From: an uncultured Bacteroides sp. | Lineage (GTDB): Bacteria; Bacteroidota; Bacteroidia; Bacteroidales; Bacteroidaceae | DNA: 64,000 nucleotides | Assembly (NCBI RefSeq): GCF_947632445.1 | Contig: NZ_CANRPM010000001.1 | Coordinates: 62,001-126,000, forward strand | Reading direction: 5' to 3' | Shown: piece after piece, positions 19,396 through 28,235 of the stretch | Numbering within the stretch: the stretch's first letter is position 1 | How the letters are laid out: each line of letters begins with the position of its first letter | Notes under the pieces: model-generated | The model's input: the letters and a program-made list of their open reading frames with translations, nothing else | Databases searched by the model: none | Told to the model about the DNA's origin: nothing | Translations under genes and position numbers: made by a program

Positions 19396-21246
19396 ATGGA
19401 CAAAGGCTCTGAACTGAAACTTAACAACTACCTGAAAGGCATCGTGCTGAACCTGCCCGAAAGCCCCGGCATCTACCAATATTTGAATGATGAAGGAACC
19501 ATTATCTACGTTGGAAAGGCAAAAAACCTGAAAAGAAGAGTTTCTTCATACTTCAACCGCGAACACGATTCCGGCAAGACAAGGATATTGGTGAGCAAGA
19601 TTGCCGACATCCGTTACATCGTGGTCAACACGGAGGAAGACGCACTACTGCTGGAGAACAACCTCATCAAGAAATACAAACCGCGCTACAATGTCCTGTT
19701 AAAGGACGACAAAACCTACCCCAGCATCTGCATCCAGAACGAATACTTCCCGCGCATCTTCAAAACACGCCGCATTATCCGCAACGGTTCAACCTATTAT
19801 GGCCCCTATAGCCATCTGCCGTCCATGTATGCCGTTCTCGATCTCATCAAGCATCTCTATCCCATCCGCACCTGCAACCTTCATCTAAGCCCGGAAAACA
19901 TACGCGCCGGCAAGTTCAATATCTGCTTGGAGTATCACATCAAGAACTGCGCCGGCCCCTGCATCGGCAAGCAAAGCCAAGAGGAATACCTGAAAAACAT
20001 CGGTGAAATCAAAGAAATTCTGAAAGGAAACACACGCGACGTGGAGCAGATGCTCTACCAACGGATGCAGGATCTGGCCGCCGCGATGAAATTCGAGGAA
20101 GCACAGAAGGTAAAGGAAAAATACTTGTTGATAGAGAACTACCGCTCACGCTCGGAAGTAGTCAGCAATGTACTCCACAATATTGACGTCTTCTCCATCG
20201 AGGAAGATGCCGATGAAAAGACCGCTTTCATCAATTATCTGCACATCACGAACGGCGTCATCAACCAAGCCTTCACCTTCGAATATAAGAAGCGGCTCGA
20301 AGAAAGCAAGGAAGAACTGCTCCAGCTGGGCATCATCGAAATGCGCGAACGCTACAAAAGCCAGTCACGCGAAATCATCGTACCCTTCGAACTGAACATG
20401 GAATTGAAAGACGTGACCTTCACCATCCCCCAACGAGGCGACAAGAAGAAGCTGCTCGACCTGTCCATCCAGAACGTGAAGCAATACAAGGTGGATCGCC
20501 TGAAACAACAGGAGAAACTAAATCCAGAACAACGCATCACGCGCCTGCTGAAGGAAATCCAACAACAACTACATCTGAACCACCTGCCCCTGCGCATCGA
20601 GTGCTTTGACAACTCGAACATCCAGGGTTCCGACCCTGTGGCCGGATGTGTGGTCTTCGTCAAGGGGAAGCCGTCGAAAAAAGACTATCGCAAATACAAC
20701 ATCAAAACCGTAGAAGGCCCCGACGACTATGCCTCGATGAAAGAAGTCGTATGGAGGCGATACAAACGGGCAATCGAAGAGAATACACACCTGCCCGACC
20801 TCATCATCACCGACGGTGGAAAGGGACAAATGGGCGCTGTAAAAGAAGTCGTGGACGAATTGGGACTGGATATTCCCATCGCGGGGCTGGCCAAGGACAA
20901 CCGCCACCGCACGAATGAACTGCTTTTCGGCTTCCCGCCCCAAAGCATCGGGCTGAAGCAAGGTACGCCTCTATTCAATCTGCTGACCCGCATACAGGAC
21001 GAAGTACATCGCTACGCCATCACCTTTCACCGCGATAAGCGCAGCAAGCGGCAGACCATCTCGGAGTTGGACGAGATAAAAGGAATCGGTGAAAAGAGCA
21101 AAAATGCCCTGTTGAAGGAATTCAAGAGCATGAAGCGACTCCGCGAAGCCACGCCACAGGAATGGGCCGTCGTTGTAGGCGAAGCCAAAGCACGCATCCT
21201 GCAGGAACATTTTGGCAGGCAAAAGGACGGAACAGAGGCGGAATAG
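19396..21246 (+). CDS. uvrC: Excinuclease ABC subunit UvrC
   Basis: Makes the two incisions in UvrABC nucleotide excision repair. The 616-residue protein has the GIY-YIG nuclease domain (about 15-95: PGIYQYLN, GTIIYVGKAKNLKRR), a UVR domain near 205-240, the RNase H-like C-terminal nuclease (IECFDNSNIQG, LIITDGGKGQ) and a helix-hairpin-helix end (LDEIKGIGEKSKNALL). Length is normal. It lies in the apt-uvrC-dtd run. Confidence 0.96.
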   Translation: MDKGSELKLNNYLKGIVLNLPESPGIYQYLNDEGTIIYVGKAKNLKRRVSSYFNREHDSGKTRILVSKIADIRYIVVNTEEDALLLENNLIKKYKPRYNVLLKDDKTYPSICIQNEYFPRIFKTRRIIRNGSTYYGPYSHLPSMYAVLDLIKHLYPIRTCNLHLSPENIRAGKFNICLEYHIKNCAGPCIGKQSQEEYLKNIGEIKEILKGNTRDVEQMLYQRMQDLAAAMKFEEAQKVKEKYLLIENYRSRSEVVSNVLHNIDVFSIEEDADEKTAFINYLHITNGVINQAFTFEYKKRLEESKEELLQLGIIEMRERYKSQSREIIVPFELNMELKDVTFTIPQRGDKKKLLDLSIQNVKQYKVDRLKQQEKLNPEQRITRLLKEIQQQLHLNHLPLRIECFDNSNIQGSDPVAGCVVFVKGKPSKKDYRKYNIKTVEGPDDYASMKEVVWRRYKRAIEENTHLPDLIITDGGKGQMGAVKEVVDELGLDIPIAGLAKDNRHRTNELLFGFPPQSIGLKQGTPLFNLLTRIQDEVHRYAITFHRDKRSKRQTISELDEIKGIGEKSKNALLKEFKSMKRLREATPQEWAVVVGEAKARILQEHFGRQKDGTEAE

Positions 21247-21298
21247 CCCGCCCAGCCAAAAAACAGCCTGCGAAAATAGCATCCTTGCAAAATATTCG

Positions 21299-21306
21299 TA
21301 TCTTTG
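21299..21306 (+). promoter_or_regulatory. -7 element upstream of dtd
   Basis: TATCTTTG lies 24 bp before the dtd start, so dtd-mazG-deoC may have their own promoter. No well-spaced upstream box. Confidence 0.4.
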
Positions 21307-21330
21307 TCAGCGGTAAAACAAGAAAAAGAC

Positions 21331-21783
21331 ATGAGAGTAGTGATACAACGCACTGCACACGCTTCGGTGAGCATCAACGGACATTGCAAAGCCACCATCG
21401 GCCAAGGCATGATGATACTCGTAGGCATCGAAGAAGCCGACGGCCAGGAAGACATCGACTGGCTCTGCAAGAAGATTGTAAACCTGCGCATCTTCAACGA
21501 TGAAAACGGCATAATGAACCGCTCCATCCTCGATGCGGGAGGCGACATTCTCGTCATCAGCCAGTTCACTCTGCATGCCTCGACGAGGAAAGGAAACCGC
21601 CCGTCGTACATCCGTGCCGCCAAACCGGAGATTTCAATTCCCCTCTACGAACGGTTCTGCCAGAACCTTTCGGCCGTACTGGGCAAGGGAATAAGCACGG
21701 GAGAATTCGGCGCCGACATGAAGGTGGAGTTGTTGAACGACGGCCCCGTCACCATCTGCATCGACACCAAGAACAAGGAATAA
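21331..21783 (+). CDS. dtd: D-aminoacyl-tRNA deacylase
   Basis: Removes D-amino acids (and Gly from tRNA-Ala) from mischarged tRNA. The 150-residue protein begins MRVVIQRTAHASVSI and has the two family motifs SQFTLHA (in the SQFTL position) and NDGPVT (the cross-subunit GP motif). An in-frame ATG at 21304 was rejected because it overlaps the -7 element and breaks the normal start. The MazG-like gene begins 19 bp downstream. Confidence 0.95.
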   Translation: MRVVIQRTAHASVSINGHCKATIGQGMMILVGIEEADGQEDIDWLCKKIVNLRIFNDENGIMNRSILDAGGDILVISQFTLHASTRKGNRPSYIRAAKPEISIPLYERFCQNLSAVLGKGISTGEFGADMKVELLNDGPVTICIDTKNKE

Positions 21784-21802
21784 ACCCCCAAAATGCAGCA
21801 AT

Positions 21803-22138
21803 ATGACACTGGAAGAAGCACAGAGGCAGGTGGACAACTGGATCAAGACGTATGGCGTTCGCTACTTCAGCGAACTGACCAATATGGCCATACTGACCGA
21901 GGAAGTGGGTGAATTGGCCCGCGTCATGGCCCGCAAATACGGCGACCAGTCGTTCAAATCCGGTGAAAAGGACAATTTGGACGAAGAGATAGCCGACATC
22001 TTCTGGGTGTTGCTCTGCATCGCCAACCAGACAGGCATCGACCTGACCGACGCCTTCCGACGCAGCATCGAAAAGAAAACGAAACGAGATCAAGACAGAC
22101 ATATCAACAACCCTAAACTGAAGGAACATGGAAAGTAA
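21803..22138 (+). CDS. MazG-like nucleotide pyrophosphohydrolase
   Basis: A 111-residue all-alpha NTP pyrophosphohydrolase. The metal-binding motif EEVGELARVM (about 34-43) plus DEEIADIFWVL (about 60-70) gives the ExxE...ExxD arrangement of the family. It probably hydrolyses non-canonical NTPs, a house-cleaning role. It overlaps deoC by 11 bp (ends 22138, deoC starts 22128), so translation is probably coupled. Confidence 0.88.
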   Translation: MTLEEAQRQVDNWIKTYGVRYFSELTNMAILTEEVGELARVMARKYGDQSFKSGEKDNLDEEIADIFWVLLCIANQTGIDLTDAFRRSIEKKTKRDQDRHINNPKLKEHGK

Positions 22139-23030
22139 AGAACCTACCCGAAGCAAATATGACGAAGCGCTGGCCAAATATAACACCAGCCTCGACGATG
22201 CGAACATAGCCGCACAAGTGAAGGCCATCACCGAACAGAAAGTAGCCGAAAACAATACGCCCGAAGTCAAGAAATTCCTCTTCCACTGCATCGATCTCAC
22301 CACGCTGAACACCACAGACAGCGACGAGAGCGTGATGCGCTTCACCCAGAATGTGAACCGTTTCGACGAAGAATTCCCCGATATGAAAAACGTGGCCGCC
22401 ATCTGCGTCTATCCCAACTTCGCCGAAATCGTAAGGGACACACTCGAAGTGGAAAACGTGAAGATAGCCTGCGTGTCGGGCGGATTTCCTTCCTCGCAGA
22501 CGTTTACGGAAGTAAAGATAGCCGAAACCGCCATGGCCGTTATGGACGGAGCCGACGAGATAGACGTCGTTCTCTCCGTAGGCAAGTTCCTCGTGGGCGA
22601 TTATGAGAGCGTATGCGACGAGATACAGGAGCTGAAGGAAACCTGTAAAGACAAGCACCTGAAGGTCATCCTTGAGACAGGCGCCCTCCGCACGGCCTCA
22701 AACATCAAAAAAGCTTCGATTTTATCCATGTATGCCGGTGCCGACTTCATCAAGACCTCTACCGGAAAGCAGCAGCCTGCCGCCACGCCCGAAGCCGCCT
22801 ACGTGATGTGCCAGGCTATCAAAGAATATTACGAAGAGACGGGTAACAAGGTCGGCTTCAAGCCTGCCGGAGGCATTAACACGGTGAACGACGCCCTCGT
22901 CTACTACTCCATCGTGAAAGAAATACTGGGCGAAGAGTGGCTGAACAACACGCTGTTCCGCTTGGGAACCAGCCGCTTGGCCAATCTGCTGCTGAGCGAC
23001 ATACTGGGAAAGGAAACGAAGTTCTTCTAA
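22128..23030 (+). CDS. deoC: Deoxyribose-phosphate aldolase
   Basis: Cleaves 2-deoxyribose-5-phosphate to acetaldehyde and glyceraldehyde-3-phosphate in deoxynucleoside salvage. The 300-residue protein has the Schiff-base Lys motif ADFIKTSTGK (about 205-214), the second Lys region GFKPAGGI and the upstream ADEIDVVLSVG. An extra N-terminal helix of about 40 residues precedes the barrel. It is the last gene of the run; a bidirectional terminator follows 21 bp after the stop. Confidence 0.95.
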   Translation: MESKEPTRSKYDEALAKYNTSLDDANIAAQVKAITEQKVAENNTPEVKKFLFHCIDLTTLNTTDSDESVMRFTQNVNRFDEEFPDMKNVAAICVYPNFAEIVRDTLEVENVKIACVSGGFPSSQTFTEVKIAETAMAVMDGADEIDVVLSVGKFLVGDYESVCDEIQELKETCKDKHLKVILETGALRTASNIKKASILSMYAGADFIKTSTGKQQPAATPEAAYVMCQAIKEYYEETGNKVGFKPAGGINTVNDALVYYSIVKEILGEEWLNNTLFRLGTSRLANLLLSDILGKETKFF

Positions 23031-23051
23031 ACAGACCCGGAAACACGAAAG

Positions 23052-23086
23052 AAAAGGCCGCTTTCTTCCTCGAAAAACGGCCTTTT
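23052..23086. terminator. Bidirectional intrinsic terminator
   Basis: AAAAGGCCG ... CGGCCTTTT forms a 9-bp stem whose A and T ends provide a U-run on both strands. It lies between the convergent deoC and polyprenyl synthetase genes. Confidence 0.85.
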
Positions 23087-23109
23087 ACTCTTATCCTTAC
23101 GACAACGCT

Positions 23110-24084
23110 TTATTTCTGTCTTTCCACCACATAGTTGAGATAAGCCTCCAACGACCGGCGGACAGCGGCATCGGCCGTAGCGGGAAGCAAGGCAAAGGCC
23201 TTTTCCCGATAGTCACACATCACTCTTTCGGCATACCCGATGCCGCCGTTTTCTTTGGTGAAAGCCACCAAACGGCCGATTTCATCGACAGATGCAGTAC
23301 CCGACTTCACCCGCAGGGCAATGGCGCGGGCCTCTTCGCTGCCCGTAGCGTTGAGCGCATAGAGTGCAGGGAGGGTCAGCTTACCTTCGTGCATGTCGTT
23401 GCCTGTAGGCTTTCCGATCTGCTTGTCTTCGTAGTAATCGAAAATGTCATCCTTAATCTGGAAACAGAGACCGATGTATTCTCCAAAAAGGCGCGCCTTT
23501 TCCACGTCTCCGGCAGAGGCTCCGGCCGACAGGGCACCGCACTTGGTGCAGGCAGCAAAGAGCATCGCTGTCTTCTTACGGATAATCTCAAAATAGACGG
23601 ACTCGGAGAAATCGGTGTTCTCTACGTTGGAGAGCTGGAGCAGTTCGCCGTCGGCCAAGTCCTGCCCTAAGGCAGAAACCACGTCGACGATGTCGTGATT
23701 GTGCGTCAAGGCAACCTGTACGAGGGCCGTAGCCAGCAGATAATCGCCCGTGAGCACAGCTACCTTGTTGTTGAACACAGCGTTCACCGAAAGCTGTCCG
23801 CGCCGCTCGCCGCTTTCGTCCACCACATCGTCGTGTACCAGACTGGCATTGTGGAGCAGTTCAAGCGCCACAGCCGCATGAAAGGCCGCCGGAGAAACAG
23901 CACCGTAAAGTTTGGCTGAAAGCAACACCAGCATAGGACGCATCATCTTCCCGTTCCGCTGCCGAATGTACTCAACGACATGATTGAGCAACGGATTGGA
24001 GCTGGAAAGCGAACAGGCAAACAGTTGTCTGAAGTCTTCCAGCTCAGCCGAAATAGGAGCTTGTATGACTGACGATCGTTCCAT
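23110..24084 (-). CDS. Polyprenyl diphosphate synthase
   Basis: Trans-isoprenyl chain-elongating enzyme of the IspB type, making the side chain of menaquinone. The 324-residue protein has both aspartate-rich motifs, LVHDDVVDES and FQIKDDIFDYYED, plus the GKMMRP substrate loop. I chose MERSSVIQAP at 24084: a -7 box (TATTTTTG, 24109-24102) overlaps the alternative ATG at 24102. Chain length cannot be read from sequence alone. Divergent from polA. Confidence 0.9.
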   Translation of the reverse strand: MERSSVIQAPISAELEDFRQLFACSLSSSNPLLNHVVEYIRQRNGKMMRPMLVLLSAKLYGAVSPAAFHAAVALELLHNASLVHDDVVDESGERRGQLSVNAVFNNKVAVLTGDYLLATALVQVALTHNHDIVDVVSALGQDLADGELLQLSNVENTDFSESVYFEIIRKKTAMLFAACTKCGALSAGASAGDVEKARLFGEYIGLCFQIKDDIFDYYEDKQIGKPTGNDMHEGKLTLPALYALNATGSEEARAIALRVKSGTASVDEIGRLVAFTKENGGIGYAERVMCDYREKAFALLPATADAAVRRSLEAYLNYVVERQK

Positions 24085-24101
24085 GAAGCAATATTTGGGC
24101 A

Positions 24102-24109
24102 CAAAAATA
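24102..24109 (-). promoter_or_regulatory. -7 element of the polyprenyl synthase gene
   Basis: Minus-strand TATTTTTG, 18-25 bp upstream of the ATG at 24084. It decides between the two possible start codons. Confidence 0.4.
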
Positions 24110-24170
24110 CGAATAAAACGGTTAATCTAATATTTTTTTGTACTTTTACCCTACCTAAAGAATTAAAAGT

Positions 24171-27020
24171 ATGAATTCAACCGATAGACTTTTCCTGCTC
24201 GACGCATACGCGCTCATCTACCGCGCCTATTATGCACTCATCAAGAACCCGCGAATCAACTCGAAAGGACAGAATACCTCAGCCATCTTAGGCTTCGTCA
24301 ACACCCTCGAAGAAGTGCTCAAGAAAGAGAACCCTACACACATCGGCGTGGCCTTCGACCCGGCCGGGCCTACCTTTCGCCACGAGGCCTACGAGCAGTA
24401 CAAGTCCCAGCGTGAAGAAACGCCCGAAACAATCCGCTTCTCCGTACCTATTATAAAGGACATTATCCGCGCCTACCGCATCCCCATCCTCGAAGTGCCG
24501 GGCTACGAGGCCGACGACGTGATAGGCACACTGGCCACCGAAGCCGGACGGCAGGGCATCACCACCTACATGATGACGCCCGACAAGGACTACGGCCAGC
24601 TGGTGGGCGAACACGTCTTCATGTACCGCCCCAAGCACACGGGCGGCTTCGAAGTGATGGGTACGGAGGAAGTCAAGGCGAAGTTCGACATCCGGTCTGC
24701 CCGACAAGTCATCGACATGCTGGGCCTGATGGGCGACGCATCGGACAACATCCCCGGCTGTCCGGGAGTGGGCGAGAAAACGGCACAGAAGCTTATCGCC
24801 CGGTTCGGCAGCATCGAGAACCTGCTGGCCAATACCGATCAGTTGAATGGCACCCTGAAGACGAAGGTCGAAACGAACAAAGAGCAGATTGCCTTTTCCA
24901 AGTTTCTGGCCACCATCAAGACCGACGTCCCCATCGGACTCGACATGCAGGCCCTCCTCCGCAAAGAACCCGACAAGGAGACATTGCGACGGATTTTCGA
25001 AGAACTGGAATTCCGCACTCTCATCGACCGCGTGTTCAAGAAAGACGAAGCCCCCACTCCCTTACCCTCCGCTTCGGCCGACCCATTTGCCGGCACACTC
25101 TTCGCCCGGCCGTCCACTACGGAGGAAGCCGCTCCGAAGACCGCCGCTCAAGGCGATTTGTTTGCGTTGTTTGCGGGCGAGGGGGCGGGCGGCGCCGAAA
25201 ATTCGATTCTCAGCAGCTTAGAAACAATCGAGACGGACTATCAACTTGTTGATACAGAAGAGAAAAGGCACGCTTTTCTTCAAAAGTTATTGACAACGGA
25301 AATTCTCTCAATAGATACGGAAACGACAGGCACCGAGCCGATGGAGGCCGAATTGGTGGGCATGAGCTTCAGCGACGCCGAAAACCGGGCGTGGTACGTT
25401 CCCGTTCCGGTCGACCGGCAAGAAGCTCTCAACATTGTAAACGAGCTTCGCTCGCTCTACGAGAACCCCAAGTCACTCAAGGTCGGACAGAACATCAAGT
25501 ACGACATGATTGTTCTTCAGAACTACGGCGTCCGTGTGCAAGGCCCGCTCTTCGACACCATGCTCGCCCACTACGTGCTCCAGCCCGAACTGCGACACAA
25601 CATGGACTATCTGGCCGAAATCTACCTGCACTACCGCACCATCCACATCGACCAACTCATCGGCCCGCGAGGCAAAGGACAGAAGAGCATGCGCGACCTC
25701 GCCCCCGCCGACGTCTACCGCTACGCCTGCGAAGACGCCGACGTCACCCTGAAGCTGAAAAACGTACTTGAGAAAGAACTCAAGGCGCAAGGCGTGGAGC
25801 ACCTCTTCCACGAAATAGAAATGCCGCTTGTCCCCGTCCTCGTGAACATCGAGAGCAACGGCGTGCGTCTGGACACCGAAGCCCTGAAGCAGTCGGCCTC
25901 GCACTTCAACGCCCGCACCCGGCAAATCGAGGAAGAGATCTACGCACTGGCAGGCGGAGCCTTCAACATCGCCTCGCCCAGACAGGTGGGCGAAGTGCTC
26001 TTCGACAATCTCAAGCTGGCGGAAAAGCCCAAGAAGACCAAAACCGGCCAATACGTCACCTCCGAGGAAGTGCTCGAAAGCCTGCGCGGCAAACACGACA
26101 TCGTGGGCAAGATACTGGAACACCGGGGCCTGAAGAAGTTACTGGGCACCTACGTCGAAGCCCTGCCCCTGCTCATCAACCCTCGGACAGGACGCATCCA
26201 CACCTCGTTCAACCAGGCCGTCACTGCCACCGGCCGCCTCAGCTCAAGCAACCCCAACCTGCAGAACATTCCCATCCGTGACGAGGACGGCAAGGAAATC
26301 CGCAAGGCCTTCATTCCCGACGACGGCTGCGAATTCTTCTCGGCCGACTATTCGCAGATAGAGCTGCGCATCATGGCCCATCTCAGCGAAGACCCCGACA
26401 TGATAGAAGCCTTCGTCGAGGGGCACGACATCCATGCCGCCACCGCCGCCAAGATATACAAGACAAGCATCGGCGACGTCACTCCCGACATGCGCCGCAA
26501 GGCCAAGACGGCGAACTTCGGCATCATCTACGGCATCTCGGTCTTCGGGCTGGCCGAACGCATGAACGTCTCCCGTCAGGAAGCCAAAGACCTGATAGAC
26601 GGCTACTTCGCCACCTATCCCCGCGTAAAGGCCTACATGGACCGCAGCATCGACGTGGCCCGCGAACAAGGCTACGTGGAAACCGTCTTCCACCGCAAGC
26701 GCTTCCTGCCCGACATCAACTCGCACAACGCCGTCGTGCGCGGCTATGCCGAACGAAACGCCATCAACGCACCCATCCAGGGCAGCGCCGCCGACATCAT
26801 CAAAGTGGCGATGGCCCGCATCCACCGGCGCTTCCAAAGCAACGGCCTGAAGGCAAAGATGATTCTGCAAGTCCACGACGAACTGAACTTCAGCGTCCCG
26901 ACGGCCGAAAAAGAACTCGTGCAGCAAATCGTCATCGAGGAAATGGAGAACGCCTACCGCATGCGCGTCCCTCTCAAGGCCGACTGCGGCTGGGGAACCA
27001 ACTGGCTGGAGGCGCATTAA
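24171..27020 (+). CDS. polA: DNA polymerase I
   Basis: Repair and Okazaki-fragment polymerase of 949 residues. Domains: 5'-3' exonuclease (about 1-290; LDAYALIYRAYYAL, TPDKDYGQL), 3'-5' proofreading exonuclease (about 350-540), then the polymerase (DYSQIELRIMAHLSED, RRKAKTANFGIIYG, QVHDELNF). All three exonuclease motifs are intact (SIDTETTG, NIKYDMIVL, YACEDADVT), so proofreading is expected, unlike in many PolA of Firmicutes. Its stop codon abuts a dispersed repeat. Confidence 0.97.
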   Translation: MNSTDRLFLLDAYALIYRAYYALIKNPRINSKGQNTSAILGFVNTLEEVLKKENPTHIGVAFDPAGPTFRHEAYEQYKSQREETPETIRFSVPIIKDIIRAYRIPILEVPGYEADDVIGTLATEAGRQGITTYMMTPDKDYGQLVGEHVFMYRPKHTGGFEVMGTEEVKAKFDIRSARQVIDMLGLMGDASDNIPGCPGVGEKTAQKLIARFGSIENLLANTDQLNGTLKTKVETNKEQIAFSKFLATIKTDVPIGLDMQALLRKEPDKETLRRIFEELEFRTLIDRVFKKDEAPTPLPSASADPFAGTLFARPSTTEEAAPKTAAQGDLFALFAGEGAGGAENSILSSLETIETDYQLVDTEEKRHAFLQKLLTTEILSIDTETTGTEPMEAELVGMSFSDAENRAWYVPVPVDRQEALNIVNELRSLYENPKSLKVGQNIKYDMIVLQNYGVRVQGPLFDTMLAHYVLQPELRHNMDYLAEIYLHYRTIHIDQLIGPRGKGQKSMRDLAPADVYRYACEDADVTLKLKNVLEKELKAQGVEHLFHEIEMPLVPVLVNIESNGVRLDTEALKQSASHFNARTRQIEEEIYALAGGAFNIASPRQVGEVLFDNLKLAEKPKKTKTGQYVTSEEVLESLRGKHDIVGKILEHRGLKKLLGTYVEALPLLINPRTGRIHTSFNQAVTATGRLSSSNPNLQNIPIRDEDGKEIRKAFIPDDGCEFFSADYSQIELRIMAHLSEDPDMIEAFVEGHDIHAATAAKIYKTSIGDVTPDMRRKAKTANFGIIYGISVFGLAERMNVSRQEAKDLIDGYFATYPRVKAYMDRSIDVAREQGYVETVFHRKRFLPDINSHNAVVRGYAERNAINAPIQGSAADIIKVAMARIHRRFQSNGLKAKMILQVHDELNFSVPTAEKELVQQIVIEEMENAYRMRVPLKADCGWGTNWLEAH

Positions 27021-27255
27021 CGCGGGGATTGGACTGACTGAAAAATACTGACAAAACAGGCCTGCTTTCCGGCCGTTTTCCTCCCATTTGCTTTCGCTAA
27101 AAAGAGGGCTTCGGACCCCCGCCAGAAGGTGTTCTGAAGGGGGTCTAATCGATCCCCCGTATCGATCAACGTCGATCTTCCGTATCGACAGAAGCCGTTG
27201 TTCCGTATCGACAGAGAGGGGTATTCGGGAGCGGTAATAAATATATACACAAACC
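27021..27255. repeat. Dispersed intergenic repeat, copy 1, with inner 23-bp tandem array
   Basis: Shares long blocks with 30196-30470: GACTGACTGAAAAATACTGA at the left, the hairpin GGACCCCC...GGGGGTC around 27114-27147, and CGACAGAAGCCGTT and GGTAATAAATATATACA at the right. Between the blocks is a tandem with CCGTATCGA repeated exactly 23 bp apart (27157, 27180, 27203). It begins directly after the polA stop codon and ends 12 bp before the SGNH gene. Confidence 0.8.
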
Positions 27256-27266
27256 GCAGGCTCCGG

Positions 27267-28226
27267 TCAAGGCAGCCGGCGCGGAAGATCCTCGGCAAGG
27301 ATGCGCGTAAACTTCCGGGCGCCTACGTCGGACAAATGGTTCACGTCGTAGAAATCGTCGTCCGCAAAGCGCGTGTCTCTGAAGTAGTCCATGCACACCA
27401 CGTTGTCGCACTGCCGGCGCACTTCATCCATCGCGGCGTACATCAGCCGCAACTGTTCATCGCCCACATGCGTATAATAGAGTTCGTGCACGGGCGGCAC
27501 CACCAGACAGAGACGCACACCCCGCTCCCGGCAGGCCTTTGCCACGCGAAGCATCCGCTCGCAGTTCAGCCGGTAGACCTCCCGACACACTTTGTCGTTC
27601 ACATCCGTCACCGAATGACCCGAAACAGCCGCTTTCCAATCTTTCCAACCGGATTTGCGTTCCGACAAGGCAAACGTATAATCGAAACCCAGACTGTCGA
27701 TGCACACCGTCGGCTGATGCAGCAGGTAGTACTTCTTCCATTTTTCAAAACTTACCGGAAAGTTCTGGATGCACTCGATGTCATAAAGCGGATTGCGGTT
27801 ACCCGACGAAATGCCGCGATAGATGCGCTGCTCCGCTTTTGATAATAATTCTCCTGCCCCTTCCCCGATAAATATTCCGGTATAATCATCATCCTTCCAC
27901 AACATCTGGAAGCAGACACCCCAAAGTATCGTCTTCAGGCGGGGCATGTCGTCGATGAAACGCATCAGGGAGGCTTCGTTATACTTCACCCACTCTCCGC
28001 TTATCGCCAGGCTGTAAGCACTATCGCCCAGATAAGCCGGAAAAATGCCGTAGTCGGCCACCGAACTCCCTATGACCAGCGTCTTTATCGCCCCGGCCTT
28101 GCGGGCTATCAGTTCGTCCTTGAACACATACGGGTTGGGAATACGGCGCAGCGACCATTCAAACAACACCAGCACCGCCAACAGAGGGATGCCGATGCAC
28201 ACGATACGCAACAAAAACTTCTTCAT
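27267..28226 (-). CDS. SGNH-like protein, partner of an MBOAT acyltransferase
   Basis: A 319-residue protein with an N-terminal membrane anchor (about 5-25) and a periplasmic SGNH-like domain. VIGSSVADYGIF (about 51-62) is in the place of the nucleophile block and YDVNHLSDVGA near the end gives the DxxH pair. It begins 9 bp after the MBOAT gene, so they are probably one transcript and one machine, as in AlgI-AlgJ/X or PatA-PatB pairs that transfer acyl groups to exported glycans. Substrate is unknown. Confidence 0.75.
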   Translation of the reverse strand: MKKFLLRIVCIGIPLLAVLVLFEWSLRRIPNPYVFKDELIARKAGAIKTLVIGSSVADYGIFPAYLGDSAYSLAISGEWVKYNEASLMRFIDDMPRLKTILWGVCFQMLWKDDDYTGIFIGEGAGELLSKAEQRIYRGISSGNRNPLYDIECIQNFPVSFEKWKKYYLLHQPTVCIDSLGFDYTFALSERKSGWKDWKAAVSGHSVTDVNDKVCREVYRLNCERMLRVAKACRERGVRLCLVVPPVHELYYTHVGDEQLRLMYAAMDEVRRQCDNVVCMDYFRDTRFADDDFYDVNHLSDVGARKFTRILAEDLPRRLP

Positions 28227-28235
28227 AATTCTCCT